From NCBI GenBank assembly GCA_015055545.1, contig SVHY01000003.1, forward strand, positions 1 to 64,000: a stretch of 64,000 bases of DNA. Direction: 5' to 3'. Every line of letters starts with the position of its first letter. Positions within the stretch are counted from its first letter, which is position 1. This DNA is from Clostridiales bacterium. GTDB lineage: Bacteria; Bacillota; Clostridia; Christensenellales; Borkfalkiaceae. The position numbers were made by a program, and so were the translations under genes. Positions 10,886-20,263 of the stretch are shown here, in pieces. Below the pieces are notes generated by a model, which saw nothing but the letters and a program-made list of their open reading frames with translations, made no database searches and was not told where the DNA came from.

Positions 10886-10916
10886 TTGACAAATGGTTTT
10901 AACTGCGGTATAATAT
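10886..10916 (+). promoter_or_regulatory. sigma70-type promoter
   Basis: TTGACA-N17-TATAAT upstream of the NfnA-like gene. Confidence 0.65.
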
Positions 10917-10954
10917 GTTATAATGAATTAAAGTATAAAGTGAAGGAACGAATT

Positions 10955-11797
10955 ATGTATCAAATCGTTAGTAAGAAATCGCTCAATCCCACGGTTACGC
11001 AGATGGAAATTCTTGCGCCGTTCGTAGCGAAAAAAGCGCTTGCGGGACAGTTTATTATTTTGCGCGTGGACGAGGACGGGGAACGTATTCCATTGACCAT
11101 TGCGGGCTACGACCGCGAAAAAGGTACGGTTACGATTATTTTCCAAATCGTCGGCGGTTCGACGGAGCGGCTCAATCATAAAAACGCGGGGGATTATATT
11201 CCCGATTTCGTAGGACCTTTGGGTAGACCTACGCATACGGAGGGGCTGAAAAAGGTTTGCGTCGTCGGCGGCGGCGTAGGCTGTGCGATTGCCTTGCCCG
11301 TGGCGCGCGCTTTGCACGAACAGGGCGCGGAGGTTACTTCTATCGTCGGGTTCAGAAATAAAGATTTGGTGATTTTGGAAGAGGAGTTTAAGGCTTGTTC
11401 CGACGCGTTTTATATGATGACAGACGACGGTTCGTACGGGGAGCAAGGTAACGTATGCGTGCCTTTGAAAGCGTTGCTGGAAAAGGGCGAAACGTTTGAC
11501 GAAGTAATTACCATTGGTCCGCTTATTATGATGAAATTCGTGTGCGCGACGACTAAGGAATACGGCGTGAAAACGATTGCGAGTATGAACCCTATCATGA
11601 TCGACGGTACGGGTATGTGCGGCGGCTGTCGGTTGACGGTGGGTGGCAAGATGAAGTTTGCGTGCGTGGACGGACCTGAATTCGACGGACACGAAATTGA
11701 TTTTGACGAGGCGATGAGCCGTTCAAGAACGTATGCGGATTTTGAAGCGCACGAACGCGAGGAAACTTGCAATCTGTTCAAACAGGAGGTAAAGTGA
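10955..11797 (+). CDS. Sulfide/dihydroorotate dehydrogenase-like FAD/NAD-binding protein (NfnA-like)
   Basis: MYQIVSKKSLNPTVTQMEILAP start, VVGGGVGCAIALPVARAL, C-terminal MCGGCRLTVGG iron-sulfur motif; start moved from ORF-track 10886 to 10955. Confidence 0.85.
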   Translation: MYQIVSKKSLNPTVTQMEILAPFVAKKALAGQFIILRVDEDGERIPLTIAGYDREKGTVTIIFQIVGGSTERLNHKNAGDYIPDFVGPLGRPTHTEGLKKVCVVGGGVGCAIALPVARALHEQGAEVTSIVGFRNKDLVILEEEFKACSDAFYMMTDDGSYGEQGNVCVPLKALLEKGETFDEVITIGPLIMMKFVCATTKEYGVKTIASMNPIMIDGTGMCGGCRLTVGGKMKFACVDGPEFDGHEIDFDEAMSRSRTYADFEAHEREETCNLFKQEVK

Positions 11798-11798
11798 G

Positions 11799-13220
11799 AT
11801 GGCGAAGTTTAATATGAACCCGCTTAAAAATCCTATGCCCACGCAAGACCCTATGGTTAGAAACGGGAACTTTGAAGAAGTGGCGCTTGGGTATACGCCC
11901 GAAATGGCAATAGACGAGGCTAAACGCTGTATCGGTTGTAAAAACCGTCCTTGCGTAGCGGCTTGTCCCGTGAATATCAATATCCCCGAATTTATCGCAA
12001 AGGTAGCCGAAGGAGATTTTGAAGGCGCGTATCAAATTATCGCAAAGGATTCTGCTCTGCCTGCCGTTTGCGGTAGGGTATGTCCGCAGGAAACGCAATG
12101 CGAGGGTAAGTGCACACGCGGGATTAAGGCGGGTTGTGAAGCGGTTGGTATCGGTAGACTGGAACGGTTCGTTGCTGACTGGCATAACGCGAACGCGACG
12201 GGCGAAGTGGAAAAAGTGCCGTCTAACGGGCATAAAGTAGCCGTTGTCGGCAGCGGTCCTGCGGGATTGACTTGCGCAGGCGATTTGGCGAAAATGGGTT
12301 ATGAAGTAACCGTGTTCGAGGCGTTGCACGTTGCGGGCGGCGTGTTGGTGTACGGTATTCCCGAATTCCGTTTGCCCAAAGCGATTGTGAAAAAGGAAGT
12401 GGAGAACTTAAAGGCGCTGGGCGTGAAAGTGGAAACGAATATGGTTATCGGGCGCGTTATCACTATCGAAGAACTGAAAACGGAATACGGTTTCGACGCG
12501 GTGTTTATCGGTTCGGGCGCGGGATTGCCCAAATTTATGAATATTCCCGGCGAAAACCTGAAAGGCGTGTATTCGGCAAACGAGTTCTTAACCCGTTCAA
12601 ATTTGATGAAAGCGTATAAACCCGACGGGCATACGCCCATTCAACGCGGTAAATGCGTGGCGGTCGTCGGCGGTGGGAACGTGGCGATGGACGCTGCGAG
12701 AACGGCGAAACGGTTGGGCGCGGAAGTGCATATCGTATACCGTCGCGGCGAAGAAGAATTGCCTGCACGCCGTGAGGAAATTGAGCACGCGAAAGAAGAA
12801 GGGATTATTTTCGATTTGCTCACGAACCCCACGCGTATTTTAGCGACGGAAACGAAAGACCCGCGCGATCCTGCGTACGGCTGGGTGAACGGGATTGAAT
12901 GTATCCGTATGGAGCTTGGCGAACCGGACGAAAGCGGTAGACGTTCGCCCAAGGAAATTGCGGGCAGTGAATTTATTATTCCCGTGGATTGCGTGATTAT
13001 GTCGCTCGGTACGTCGCCTAATCCGCTGATCAAAGCGACGACGCCGGGGCTGGAAACGCTCAGACGGGGCGAGATTGCCGTGGACGAAGTGGGTAAAACT
13101 TCGATAGAGGGCGTGTATTGCGGCGGCGACGCGGCTACGGGCGCGGCTACGGTTATCAAGGCTATGGGCGCAGGGAAAGTTGCGGCAAAAGCAATTGACG
13201 AATATATTAAAAACAAATAA
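11799..13220 (+). CDS. NADPH-dependent glutamate synthase small-chain-like oxidoreductase (NfnB/GltA-like)
   Basis: CIGCKNRPCVAACPVNINIPEFI, VVGSGPAGLTCAGDLAKMGYEVTVFE. Confidence 0.9.
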   Translation: MAKFNMNPLKNPMPTQDPMVRNGNFEEVALGYTPEMAIDEAKRCIGCKNRPCVAACPVNINIPEFIAKVAEGDFEGAYQIIAKDSALPAVCGRVCPQETQCEGKCTRGIKAGCEAVGIGRLERFVADWHNANATGEVEKVPSNGHKVAVVGSGPAGLTCAGDLAKMGYEVTVFEALHVAGGVLVYGIPEFRLPKAIVKKEVENLKALGVKVETNMVIGRVITIEELKTEYGFDAVFIGSGAGLPKFMNIPGENLKGVYSANEFLTRSNLMKAYKPDGHTPIQRGKCVAVVGGGNVAMDAARTAKRLGAEVHIVYRRGEEELPARREEIEHAKEEGIIFDLLTNPTRILATETKDPRDPAYGWVNGIECIRMELGEPDESGRRSPKEIAGSEFIIPVDCVIMSLGTSPNPLIKATTPGLETLRRGEIAVDEVGKTSIEGVYCGGDAATGAATVIKAMGAGKVAAKAIDEYIKNK

Positions 13221-13347
13221 TCGACAAAAACAGCGCGCGAGAAAGAATTTTCGCGCGTTAATTTTGGTCGCGCGCGTAAAAAATTGTTGACAAATCTATT
13301 GTTAAAGTGGTAAAATAAAGCGCGTAAAAAAACGTAGAGGCGATAAA

Positions 13348-14175
13348 ATGAAAAAACGTGGAAAGATTATGGCAATCGTTTTGGGTTTTGCGACGGCGGT
13401 TTCGTGCGTCGGTTTTGTCGCGTGCAACGAAATGACTTCCATTGTGAAAGAAGAAATTTATTATACGCAGTCGGCGGATAAATCCTATTATATCGTCAAG
13501 GGTAGCGGTTGGAACAAAGGCTCGAAATTAACCGTTCCTGAAAGTAAAAACGATCTGCCCGTCAAAGAAATCGCCGCGCGCGGTTTTGAGGGCGAATGGC
13601 TTACCGAACTCGTTCTTTCCGATACGGTGGAAATTGTCGGCGAAAAAGCGTTTTATACCTGTTGGGATTTGTCCAAAGTGCATATCGGTTCGTCCGTTTC
13701 GCAAATCGGCGAATTGGCGTTTGCCTCTTGCGTGGAATTGGACGAATTTACGGTAAGCACGGATAACGCGTATTATCAAGCCTTGGACGGGAATTTGTAC
13801 GATATAACCGCTACGACGATGGTGCAGTACGCCGTAGGCAAAAGCGCGGAAACGTTCGTTTTGCCCGAAACGGTGGTAACGATTAAAAGTAGAGCGTTTG
13901 CAGATAGCTTGTGTTTAAAAACGGTCGTGCTTGGCGGTGCGGTTCGTGAAATCGGCGAAGGCGCGTTTAGCAACGAAAATATTTCGGGTGAGCTGGAAGT
14001 GGGCATTGAACGCATATTCTATGCAGGGAATAGCGACGGCTGGAACGATATCGTTATCGGCGAAAATAACGGACGGATTACCGATTCGCGTTTGTATTTT
14101 TACAGTGCGTCTTGGAAATCGGGGAATTATTGGCGTTACGTAGACGGCGAACCCAAGTCTTGGAATGAGGATTAG
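13348..14175 (+). CDS. Leucine-rich-repeat (BspA/LRR_5-like) lipoprotein
   Basis: Signal plus lipobox FVAC; repeats such as LVLSDTVEIVGEKAFYTCWDLSKVHIGSSVSQIGELAFASC. Confidence 0.8.
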   Translation: MKKRGKIMAIVLGFATAVSCVGFVACNEMTSIVKEEIYYTQSADKSYYIVKGSGWNKGSKLTVPESKNDLPVKEIAARGFEGEWLTELVLSDTVEIVGEKAFYTCWDLSKVHIGSSVSQIGELAFASCVELDEFTVSTDNAYYQALDGNLYDITATTMVQYAVGKSAETFVLPETVVTIKSRAFADSLCLKTVVLGGAVREIGEGAFSNENISGELEVGIERIFYAGNSDGWNDIVIGENNGRITDSRLYFYSASWKSGNYWRYVDGEPKSWNED

Positions 14176-14321
14176 CCAAGTCAATATAATCCAAACTCGC
14201 TTGTTTTTCCGTAAAAGAAATTTTTTTGAAAAAAGTTGAAAAACCGCGAAAAAACGCTTGACTTAAAGCGTAGGTATGGTTATAATTATTATGCTATTCA
14301 CGAAGGGGTAGCGGAAAAAAC

Positions 14322-14398
14322 TGAGGCGTAGCGCAGCTTGGTAGCGCGTTTGGTTAGGGACCAAAAGGTCGTGGGTTCAAGTCCCGTCGCCTCAACCA
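14322..14398 (+). tRNA. tRNA-Pro (anticodon AGG)
   Basis: TGAGGCG/CGCCTCA acceptor, TTTGG-TTAGGGA-CCAAA anticodon arm, GTGGG-TTCAAGT-CCCGT T arm, ACCA end; promoter TTGACT-N17-TATAAT at ~14259. Confidence 0.93.
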
Positions 14399-14401
14399 AA
14401 A
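14374..14401 (+). repeat. attL: 28-bp direct repeat at tRNA 3' end
   Basis: GGTTCAAGTCCCGTCGCCTCAACCAAAA identical to 35339-35366. Confidence 0.92.
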
Positions 14402-14447
14402 TGGGCATTTTTTGATGAAAAATCGTCGAAAAGTGCCCATTTTTTAT
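14401..14447. terminator. Terminator after tRNA-Pro
   Basis: ATGGGCA...TGCCCAT stem followed by TTTTTT. Confidence 0.65.
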
Positions 14448-14495
14448 TGTTTTTAGCATTTCAATACGTAAAAAATGGGGAATTTTTGGGGAAAA

Positions 14496-15728
14496 TCACC
14501 ATAAATTCAGCTTTTTACCTTCTGAAAGAAGGTATTCGTCGGATAAAGACGTGTACGTGCTATCGACGGCATCCAGCGCGTGTCCCATAAACGCTTTGCG
14601 TGCGTGTTCGGAAACGCCCAGTTCTTTGCAACGCGAATTAAACGTCTTTCGCAAGTCTTTCAGCATATGATTCGGTAAGATTGCCGATACCCGACGTCGT
14701 AAGAGCTGCGGGGTCGGCAAAGGTGGCAAACCGTCTACAAGATACGGTCGCAGCTTATCGCAAATATAAATACGCTTCGTTTTTTCTTCGCGAAGTTTGG
14801 ATTTTTTCTTGCGTTTCCCTTTTGCGTTTTTGGCCACAATGAACGCACCGTCGATTTTTGCCGTTTGAATTTCACAGGGGCGAAGTCCCGTGTAAAGAGC
14901 CAAGGCTAAGGCGATGGCGAACACGGGTTCGGCACTGCTGCCATTCAGTAATGTTTTTTCTTCGTCCTTCGTGAGTGCAACGCTGCTGACTTTTTCATAC
15001 GAAACCTTCAAAATAGTATCCAACGGATTCTTTTTGATGATATCATGTCGAATTGCGCAATTGAAAATACCGTTTAAAAGTGAGTGCAGTTCTTCGCATG
15101 TCTTGAATTTTTCTTCCTTTTCCAGCGAATCAAGCACCGTTTTGCAATCGAGCGGCAAAATCGATTTGAGCTCCCGTTCTTGAAAATGCGGTCGCAAGTG
15201 TTTTTCAAATCGATTTATATCCTTTTTAAACGTTTCGGGAACGACTTGCTCTTTTCGGTACGTTTCAAAATAGAAACGGGCAAAGGCGGTAAACGTTGTC
15301 GGTAGTTCGAAACTCTCCGTTTGCGGTTTTGCCTTTTTCAGCTTTTCCAACATACGCGCTTTAGCAATCTCTTTCGTTTTTCCGCTGGCGGATACGTTAT
15401 ATCCTTCCGAACGGAAACGGATCTCATAAGTTGTAGAATTTTTGCCGCTTTCGTGAATGCGAATGCGGCAACGTTTTTTGTTTATTAAAATAATTCTTTG
15501 TAATTGTTTAGGCATTTGTTTTATCTCCTGTTCAGTAAATTCAACAAAGTCCTGTTCTGCTCCCGACGTCCCCACGTCGGGTTTTTCTTTTCCCTGTTCT
15601 GAAATAAACATTCGAAACTGTGCGCGCCGCTCTTGTGCATGTTCGTTCGATACACGATGCCGTTGAATAACGTTGATGATAAACTGCGCGGCTTGTTCTA
15701 ATTCCTGCAAATCCCTTTCAGACAACAT
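14496..15728 (-). CDS. Tyrosine recombinase/integrase
   Basis: YTGLRPCEIQTAKI, KDLRKTFNSRC, FMGHALDAVDSTYTSL; located at attL. Confidence 0.93.
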   Translation of the reverse strand: MLSERDLQELEQAAQFIINVIQRHRVSNEHAQERRAQFRMFISEQGKEKPDVGTSGAEQDFVEFTEQEIKQMPKQLQRIILINKKRCRIRIHESGKNSTTYEIRFRSEGYNVSASGKTKEIAKARMLEKLKKAKPQTESFELPTTFTAFARFYFETYRKEQVVPETFKKDINRFEKHLRPHFQERELKSILPLDCKTVLDSLEKEEKFKTCEELHSLLNGIFNCAIRHDIIKKNPLDTILKVSYEKVSSVALTKDEEKTLLNGSSAEPVFAIALALALYTGLRPCEIQTAKIDGAFIVAKNAKGKRKKKSKLREEKTKRIYICDKLRPYLVDGLPPLPTPQLLRRRVSAILPNHMLKDLRKTFNSRCKELGVSEHARKAFMGHALDAVDSTYTSLSDEYLLSEGKKLNLW

Positions 15729-15924
15729 TTTGATAGCTCCTTTGTGTAAATTTGGGTGAAAAAACCCAAGAAAAGTCTACCAAAAAATAGTCAATTTGCA
15801 ACAAAAGGGATTTTATAAAATTTATAGTATATTAAATTTTATAACAAATCTTTTGTGAGTTTTTCTACATAGAACACCCCCTAAAACTACGAATTTTTAG
15901 TAGTAAAAATCCCGACGTCGGGAT

Positions 15925-16542
15925 TTAATTTTGCGTATTTTCCATTTCAAGCGATTGTAAAAATTCGGCGCGTTCTTCTTCAAGTTCAGCGTGCAAGATA
16001 TTATATAAATCAATCAGTTTGCTTGTGCCTTTAGGAAATTCTCCTAAGGTGTGTTCTTCGATAATTTCCATAGAAGGCTTATAAAATGGATCATGTTCGA
16101 TTTTCCCAGACGAATTTAGATAATATAAATTTCCTTTTGCAAAAAGACGAAATAGCTGTCCTTTTTCTTTATCGTAAACAGTTACCATTTCACAAGTAAA
16201 CCAGTCGGGATCTTCCATTTGTGCTTTTCTTCGCAAGTGACAAGCCGTATGATACATATCGATTAAATCCTGTGGCGTGTCTTCGGGTATACCGTCATGG
16301 AAAATTATTTTTTTTAATTTATCCCATTCATAAGGTTGTCTATAATTGTGTTCATTGATTACGTAACATTTATCATCTAATCGCAGACCTATCTCTGCAG
16401 GTAATAGATAGGCGCGATTTCTCCAAAGATTTTTATAATCATAGTCAGTATTCCATTTTTTGCGTTGCACTGTTACAAATTGAATAATGTGGTAGGGTTC
16501 GTGAATTAAATTAGCTTTCTTTCGTTCGGTTTTGTTTTCCAT
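15925..16542 (-). CDS. Hypothetical protein of the element
   Basis: 205 aa ORF with upstream RBS, followed by palindromic terminator-like hairpin. Confidence 0.6.
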   Translation of the reverse strand: MENKTERKKANLIHEPYHIIQFVTVQRKKWNTDYDYKNLWRNRAYLLPAEIGLRLDDKCYVINEHNYRQPYEWDKLKKIIFHDGIPEDTPQDLIDMYHTACHLRRKAQMEDPDWFTCEMVTVYDKEKGQLFRLFAKGNLYYLNSSGKIEHDPFYKPSMEIIEEHTLGEFPKGTSKLIDLYNILHAELEEERAEFLQSLEMENTQN

Positions 16543-16606
16543 CTTGTTTTCTCCTTTTCAGCTCCGACGTCGGAGTTGGCGTTCAAAAAATCCCGACGTC
16601 GGGATT

Positions 16607-16966
16607 TTACAGTTTCCAGTTTTTATGCTTTTCTTGATAATCCAACTGCGCATCAATATATCCGTTGACAGATAATTTGTTGCCGTAATCCAGCTTTCGA
16701 TATTTTTCCAACCAAAGCCGTTCCTGCTCCGTAAGGGCAGGGGCGGTGTTTTCGTTTTGGATAGTTATGTTCCCGAAGTCGTCTTCCCTGCCAACAAGAT
16801 AATCAATCGAGCATTCAAAGAAATTTGCAAGCTGAATTAAAAAGTTTGCAGTAGGTTCGTTTAATTTTTTTTCCCAGCGTCCGATATTTGTTTGGCTTGT
16901 TTTTATGGCATTAGCTACATCTTGTTGGGATAAATTTCGTTCTTCACGTAATTCTCTTAATCGCAT
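16607..16966 (-). CDS. XRE-family repressor
   Basis: LREERNLSQQDVANAIKTSQTNIGRWEKKLNEPTANFLIQLANFFECSIDYLVGR. Confidence 0.9.
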   Translation of the reverse strand: MRLRELREERNLSQQDVANAIKTSQTNIGRWEKKLNEPTANFLIQLANFFECSIDYLVGREDDFGNITIQNENTAPALTEQERLWLEKYRKLDYGNKLSVNGYIDAQLDYQEKHKNWKL

Positions 16967-16992
16967 AATTTCAATCTCCTTAAAAAAATTTT

Positions 16993-17068
16993 AACACAAA
17001 TTTGCATAAAACGCTTGACATATGCAAATTTGCTTGATATAATACAATCAAGCTATGCAAATTTGCAT
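16993..17068 (+). promoter_or_regulatory. Divergent promoter with repeated ATGCAAATTTGCAT operators
   Basis: TTGACA (17015) -N17- TATAAT (17038); GCAAATTTGC-type palindromes at ~16995, 17022 and 17055. Confidence 0.8.
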
Positions 17069-17089
17069 AAAACCGCGATTAAAACAAAA

Positions 17090-17410
17090 ATGTCGCAAAT
17101 TCGGGCGATTAAGGGGCTGGAAATGGGCGTTATCAATTTGGTATTTTTTTCTTGTAATCGCTGTACTAGCGATTTAACATTTGCGAAAGCAGAGTATGCG
17201 ACTAAGCAAGGTTGGATGGTAGATGAGAAAGACGGTACGTGTCTATGCCCGATTTGCGTATGGGAAACGACGGGGAAATTACCACCTACAAGAAAAGCGG
17301 GCGAAGAATATTTAGAATCTATACGTAGATTAAATTTAAGCGCGGAAAGCTATAGACTCAAAGAAAAGAAAAAACGGACAAACCGAAATTCGGGGCAAAG
17401 AACGCGTTAG
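17090..17410 (+). CDS. Hypothetical, CxxC-containing
   Basis: CNRC and CPIC pairs; ORF-track start at 17015 lies inside the promoter, so start moved. Confidence 0.6.
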   Translation: MSQIRAIKGLEMGVINLVFFSCNRCTSDLTFAKAEYATKQGWMVDEKDGTCLCPICVWETTGKLPPTRKAGEEYLESIRRLNLSAESYRLKEKKKRTNRNSGQRTR

Positions 17411-17420
17411 GAGCAAGATT

Positions 17421-17894
17421 ATGATGATACAGTTGACGAGAGCGGAAGACGAAAAAACGATTTTAATTGAAACGTGCAATATGCGTTACCTTTGCCAAAA
17501 GTTGAACGATTCAGATGGACGCTTGCAGATTGAAACGTTGATATCGGTCGAGAAAATGGGCGATACACCGTTTAAGGTAAAAGAACGTTTCGTGGAATTA
17601 TCGCAGGATTTGTTTGACGGCGCGGCTTGGATGTTCTTGCCGAATGGCGAAGGATTTTATATGCTGCATTGTCAGGATTTCGTTTCGGCGGTAGACGAAG
17701 GAGAGTATCGAAAAGTTTATACGAAGTTCGGCGAATGTTTTGATTTGCCGATTAGCTTGAAAGAAATCCGTGAGAGATATGAAGACGGAATGACGGCTTT
17801 TGATTTGAAGATTAAAGGTATAAAGGCTCGCTGGAAATTTAGAAAGAGAGGCCTTCGATGGCTTAAAAAAAGGGGCATAGATTATAATGGTTGA
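17421..17894 (+). CDS. Hypothetical protein
   Basis: 157 aa ORF in tight same-strand array with RBS. Confidence 0.6.
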   Translation: MMIQLTRAEDEKTILIETCNMRYLCQKLNDSDGRLQIETLISVEKMGDTPFKVKERFVELSQDLFDGAAWMFLPNGEGFYMLHCQDFVSAVDEGEYRKVYTKFGECFDLPISLKEIRERYEDGMTAFDLKIKGIKARWKFRKRGLRWLKKRGIDYNG

Positions 17895-18120
17895 ATTTAA
17901 AATCAAAAACAGGAACGGGGAAATTTGTAGACGTTGTATCCGTACAAGCGAGATTCGCGAGATTATGGAAACCCCTGACGGAACAGCCAAGTTGCGCATA
18001 TCCGACGTGGATTTGAATGGTGATTATGTTTCGTTTACCGTCACTGATACGTACGACGAAGCGAAGCAGAAGATTGAAGAAGAGCAAAACACGCATTTAT
18101 CACGTTTACGGAAAAGTTAA
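17887..18120 (+). CDS. Hypothetical protein
   Basis: 77 aa, overlaps upstream stop (translational coupling). Confidence 0.6.
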   Translation: MVEFKIKNRNGEICRRCIRTSEIREIMETPDGTAKLRISDVDLNGDYVSFTVTDTYDEAKQKIEEEQNTHLSRLRKS

Positions 18121-18131
18121 GGAGCAAAAGG

Positions 18132-18680
18132 ATGGTTGAATTAACGGCTGTCGATAGAGAAGACGGAAGCAAAGGGAAATGTTTAGTTAGCGATTCGGAA
18201 ATCGTGCTGATTCGAGAATATGAAACGTATTGCACAATCAATCTTTCCGACGGCGAAGAAATCTACGTTGCGACGAGCTTTAAGGAAATTAAAGAAAAAC
18301 TGGCTGAAATTTATCCCAGTGTTTCATCGTACTGGATTGAGATTGACAAGACGTTATACGATAGCAGCGTGAAAGGTTGCTTGGTAAAGTCTAACAGCGT
18401 AATTAGCGTGTTCGAGTATCCGAACGGTACGAGAATCGATATATCCCACAGGCAAAGTCAATTTTCCTACACGGTAGTTACGGAAGCGCCATACGGGACA
18501 ATATTGGAAAAGTTCAAGAAACGAATGTCCGAGCAAAAACAGATTTGCGAAAGTATCAAAAGAAGCTATCGGGAGCGGGAAAATTTTCGTAGGAAGAAGC
18601 GTGAAAAAAGGGGTTCAAGAACTCCGACGTCGGAGATTGACCGACGTACGTATATACGTAAGTATATCACGAAAAATTGA
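18132..18680 (+). CDS. Hypothetical protein
   Basis: 182 aa, RBS AAGGAG; contains a CCGACGTCGG palindrome near its end. Confidence 0.6.
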   Translation: MVELTAVDREDGSKGKCLVSDSEIVLIREYETYCTINLSDGEEIYVATSFKEIKEKLAEIYPSVSSYWIEIDKTLYDSSVKGCLVKSNSVISVFEYPNGTRIDISHRQSQFSYTVVTEAPYGTILEKFKKRMSEQKQICESIKRSYRERENFRRKKREKRGSRTPTSEIDRRTYIRKYITKN

Positions 18681-18918
18681 ATAAGCCCTATAAAATTGCT
18701 AATCAAGGGACTAAAAATCCCTTTGAAATAGAAAAAGCGAAACGCTTTGCAGGAAGAATAGGGCTCTTGCAAGGCGTTTTTGCTTAATTTGTTTCATTCC
18801 CGTGGCATATCACGGCTATGAATCCTAAAACCCCTGCGTCGTCGCTCCAAAGCGGCGCGGGCGGGGGGTTAGGGAATAGATATTGGCACACAAGGCAGAA
18901 AAGCCTTTGTAGCATCTC

Positions 18919-19081
18919 CGAAAGGGCGGGTATTTTAACTGCCGTTAATTCCCGCCCCCGTATGGGGGAAACAAACAACGTTCTTATCGTCGGTGAGTAC
19001 CAACACTGACGAAATGAAATACTTCCATGTAATAGGCGGGCGGCGATTGCATTAAACCGCCTGCCCCCGTAAGGGGAAAGG
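18919..19081 (+). ncRNA. Structured leader with two hairpin+tetraloop units (candidate)
   Basis: GGCGGG..CCCGCC followed by CCCC-GTAT-GGGG; then GGCGGGCGG..CCGCCTGCC followed by CCCC-GTAA-GGGG and AAAGGA. Confidence 0.4.
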
Positions 19082-19088
19082 ATTGAAA

Positions 19089-19319
19089 ATGGATAAAGTT
19101 TTAGAAAAAGCTTTTGATTATATCATCGAATATTTCGACATGTGCAGCGTTTGCGCAAGAGTTTCGGAAAGCAAATATGACGGTGCGTGCGGATACGATG
19201 CTGACGGCGATATTCCCGAAGAGGTGGAACCGTGTCCGATGCGCAGGGAGCGAGGGAACGTTGCTTGCCGTGAAGGTATGTACGAATATTTTTTGGCGAA
19301 AGCCAAGCAGGGGAAATAA
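19089..19319 (+). CDS. Small cysteine-containing protein
   Basis: MDKVLEKAFDYIIEYFDMCSVCARVSESKYDG; start moved to ATG 19089 after AAAGGA RBS. Confidence 0.6.
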   Translation: MDKVLEKAFDYIIEYFDMCSVCARVSESKYDGACGYDADGDIPEEVEPCPMRRERGNVACREGMYEYFLAKAKQGK

Positions 19320-19400
19320 ACTGCATTTGGAGCGTGCAGGGCGACAAAGGAAATCAACCGTGAGAAATCACGCTTGAAATAAATTTTTAGGAGAATAGTT

Positions 19401-19892
19401 ATGGGAATGAAGGTAAAAGAGCCTGTGGGCGTAAGCGTGCAGGGAGAAGTGAATTTGACGGACGATGAATTGATAGAACTTTTTAATCGTTGCGTTCACT
19501 ACAACAAAATTGACGATTGCTGCGCAGATTGTCCGTTTAAAAAGGATATGTATTCTTGCAACATGCAAAAATTGCACGCACAAGTTGTATTGCTTGTAAA
19601 ACGTCAAAAAAAGCGTATAGTGGAGCTGGAAGAAAAAAAGACTGTGGAAACGGCAAAAGAACGGTTCTTGCGAATGGCAACGTTGCCGCAGGCGGAAGTG
19701 GATGCACTGTTCAATGCAGGGCGGTTCAACGATATCGCCGTCGGGTATGCAAAGCTTGCTATGGTTCAGCTTGGGTATCCGTTTGAGAAGATACAGCACG
19801 TCGTAAAGGTCATGTGGCAAATGTTTGAAGATTACCGTGCGGAAAGTGCGCGAACGTCTTCCTTTGTAAATGCGAAGGGGGTGCGCGTATGA
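19401..19892 (+). CDS. Hypothetical protein
   Basis: 163 aa, CCADCPFKKDMYSC cluster, RBS TAGGAG. Confidence 0.6.
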   Translation: MGMKVKEPVGVSVQGEVNLTDDELIELFNRCVHYNKIDDCCADCPFKKDMYSCNMQKLHAQVVLLVKRQKKRIVELEEKKTVETAKERFLRMATLPQAEVDALFNAGRFNDIAVGYAKLAMVQLGYPFEKIQHVVKVMWQMFEDYRAESARTSSFVNAKGVRV

Positions 19893-20251
19893 AGATTAAA
19901 GTGGTATACTACAACGTCATTGACCGAAAGAACCCCGAAATTATCGAAATCGAAGACGATATCGAAGTGTTTCATAAGCTTTTAAAATGCGATTGCATTG
20001 ATATCGTAACGCGAGATATTTATAATCAACGTTATAGCATTATTGTAGACGACGAAGGCGCGTTGAAAGAAAAGCCTATTGTTTCGGCAATATCGTTGAG
20101 CAAAGGGGCTTGCCCGTTATTTGGGAATTTGATAATTTGCAAATCGAATCCGCCTGAACTTGAAAGTTTGGATGACGACGTTGCAAAATTCATTTGCGAT
20201 TTTGCTTTTGCGCAATGGATAGGCGGGAAAATTCTCGTCATGACGCGGTAA
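19889..20251 (+). CDS. Hypothetical protein
   Basis: 120 aa, ATGA overlap with upstream gene. Confidence 0.6.
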   Translation: MKIKVVYYNVIDRKNPEIIEIEDDIEVFHKLLKCDCIDIVTRDIYNQRYSIIVDDEGALKEKPIVSAISLSKGACPLFGNLIICKSNPPELESLDDDVAKFICDFAFAQWIGGKILVMTR

Positions 20252-20263
20252 GGGGGTAAAATC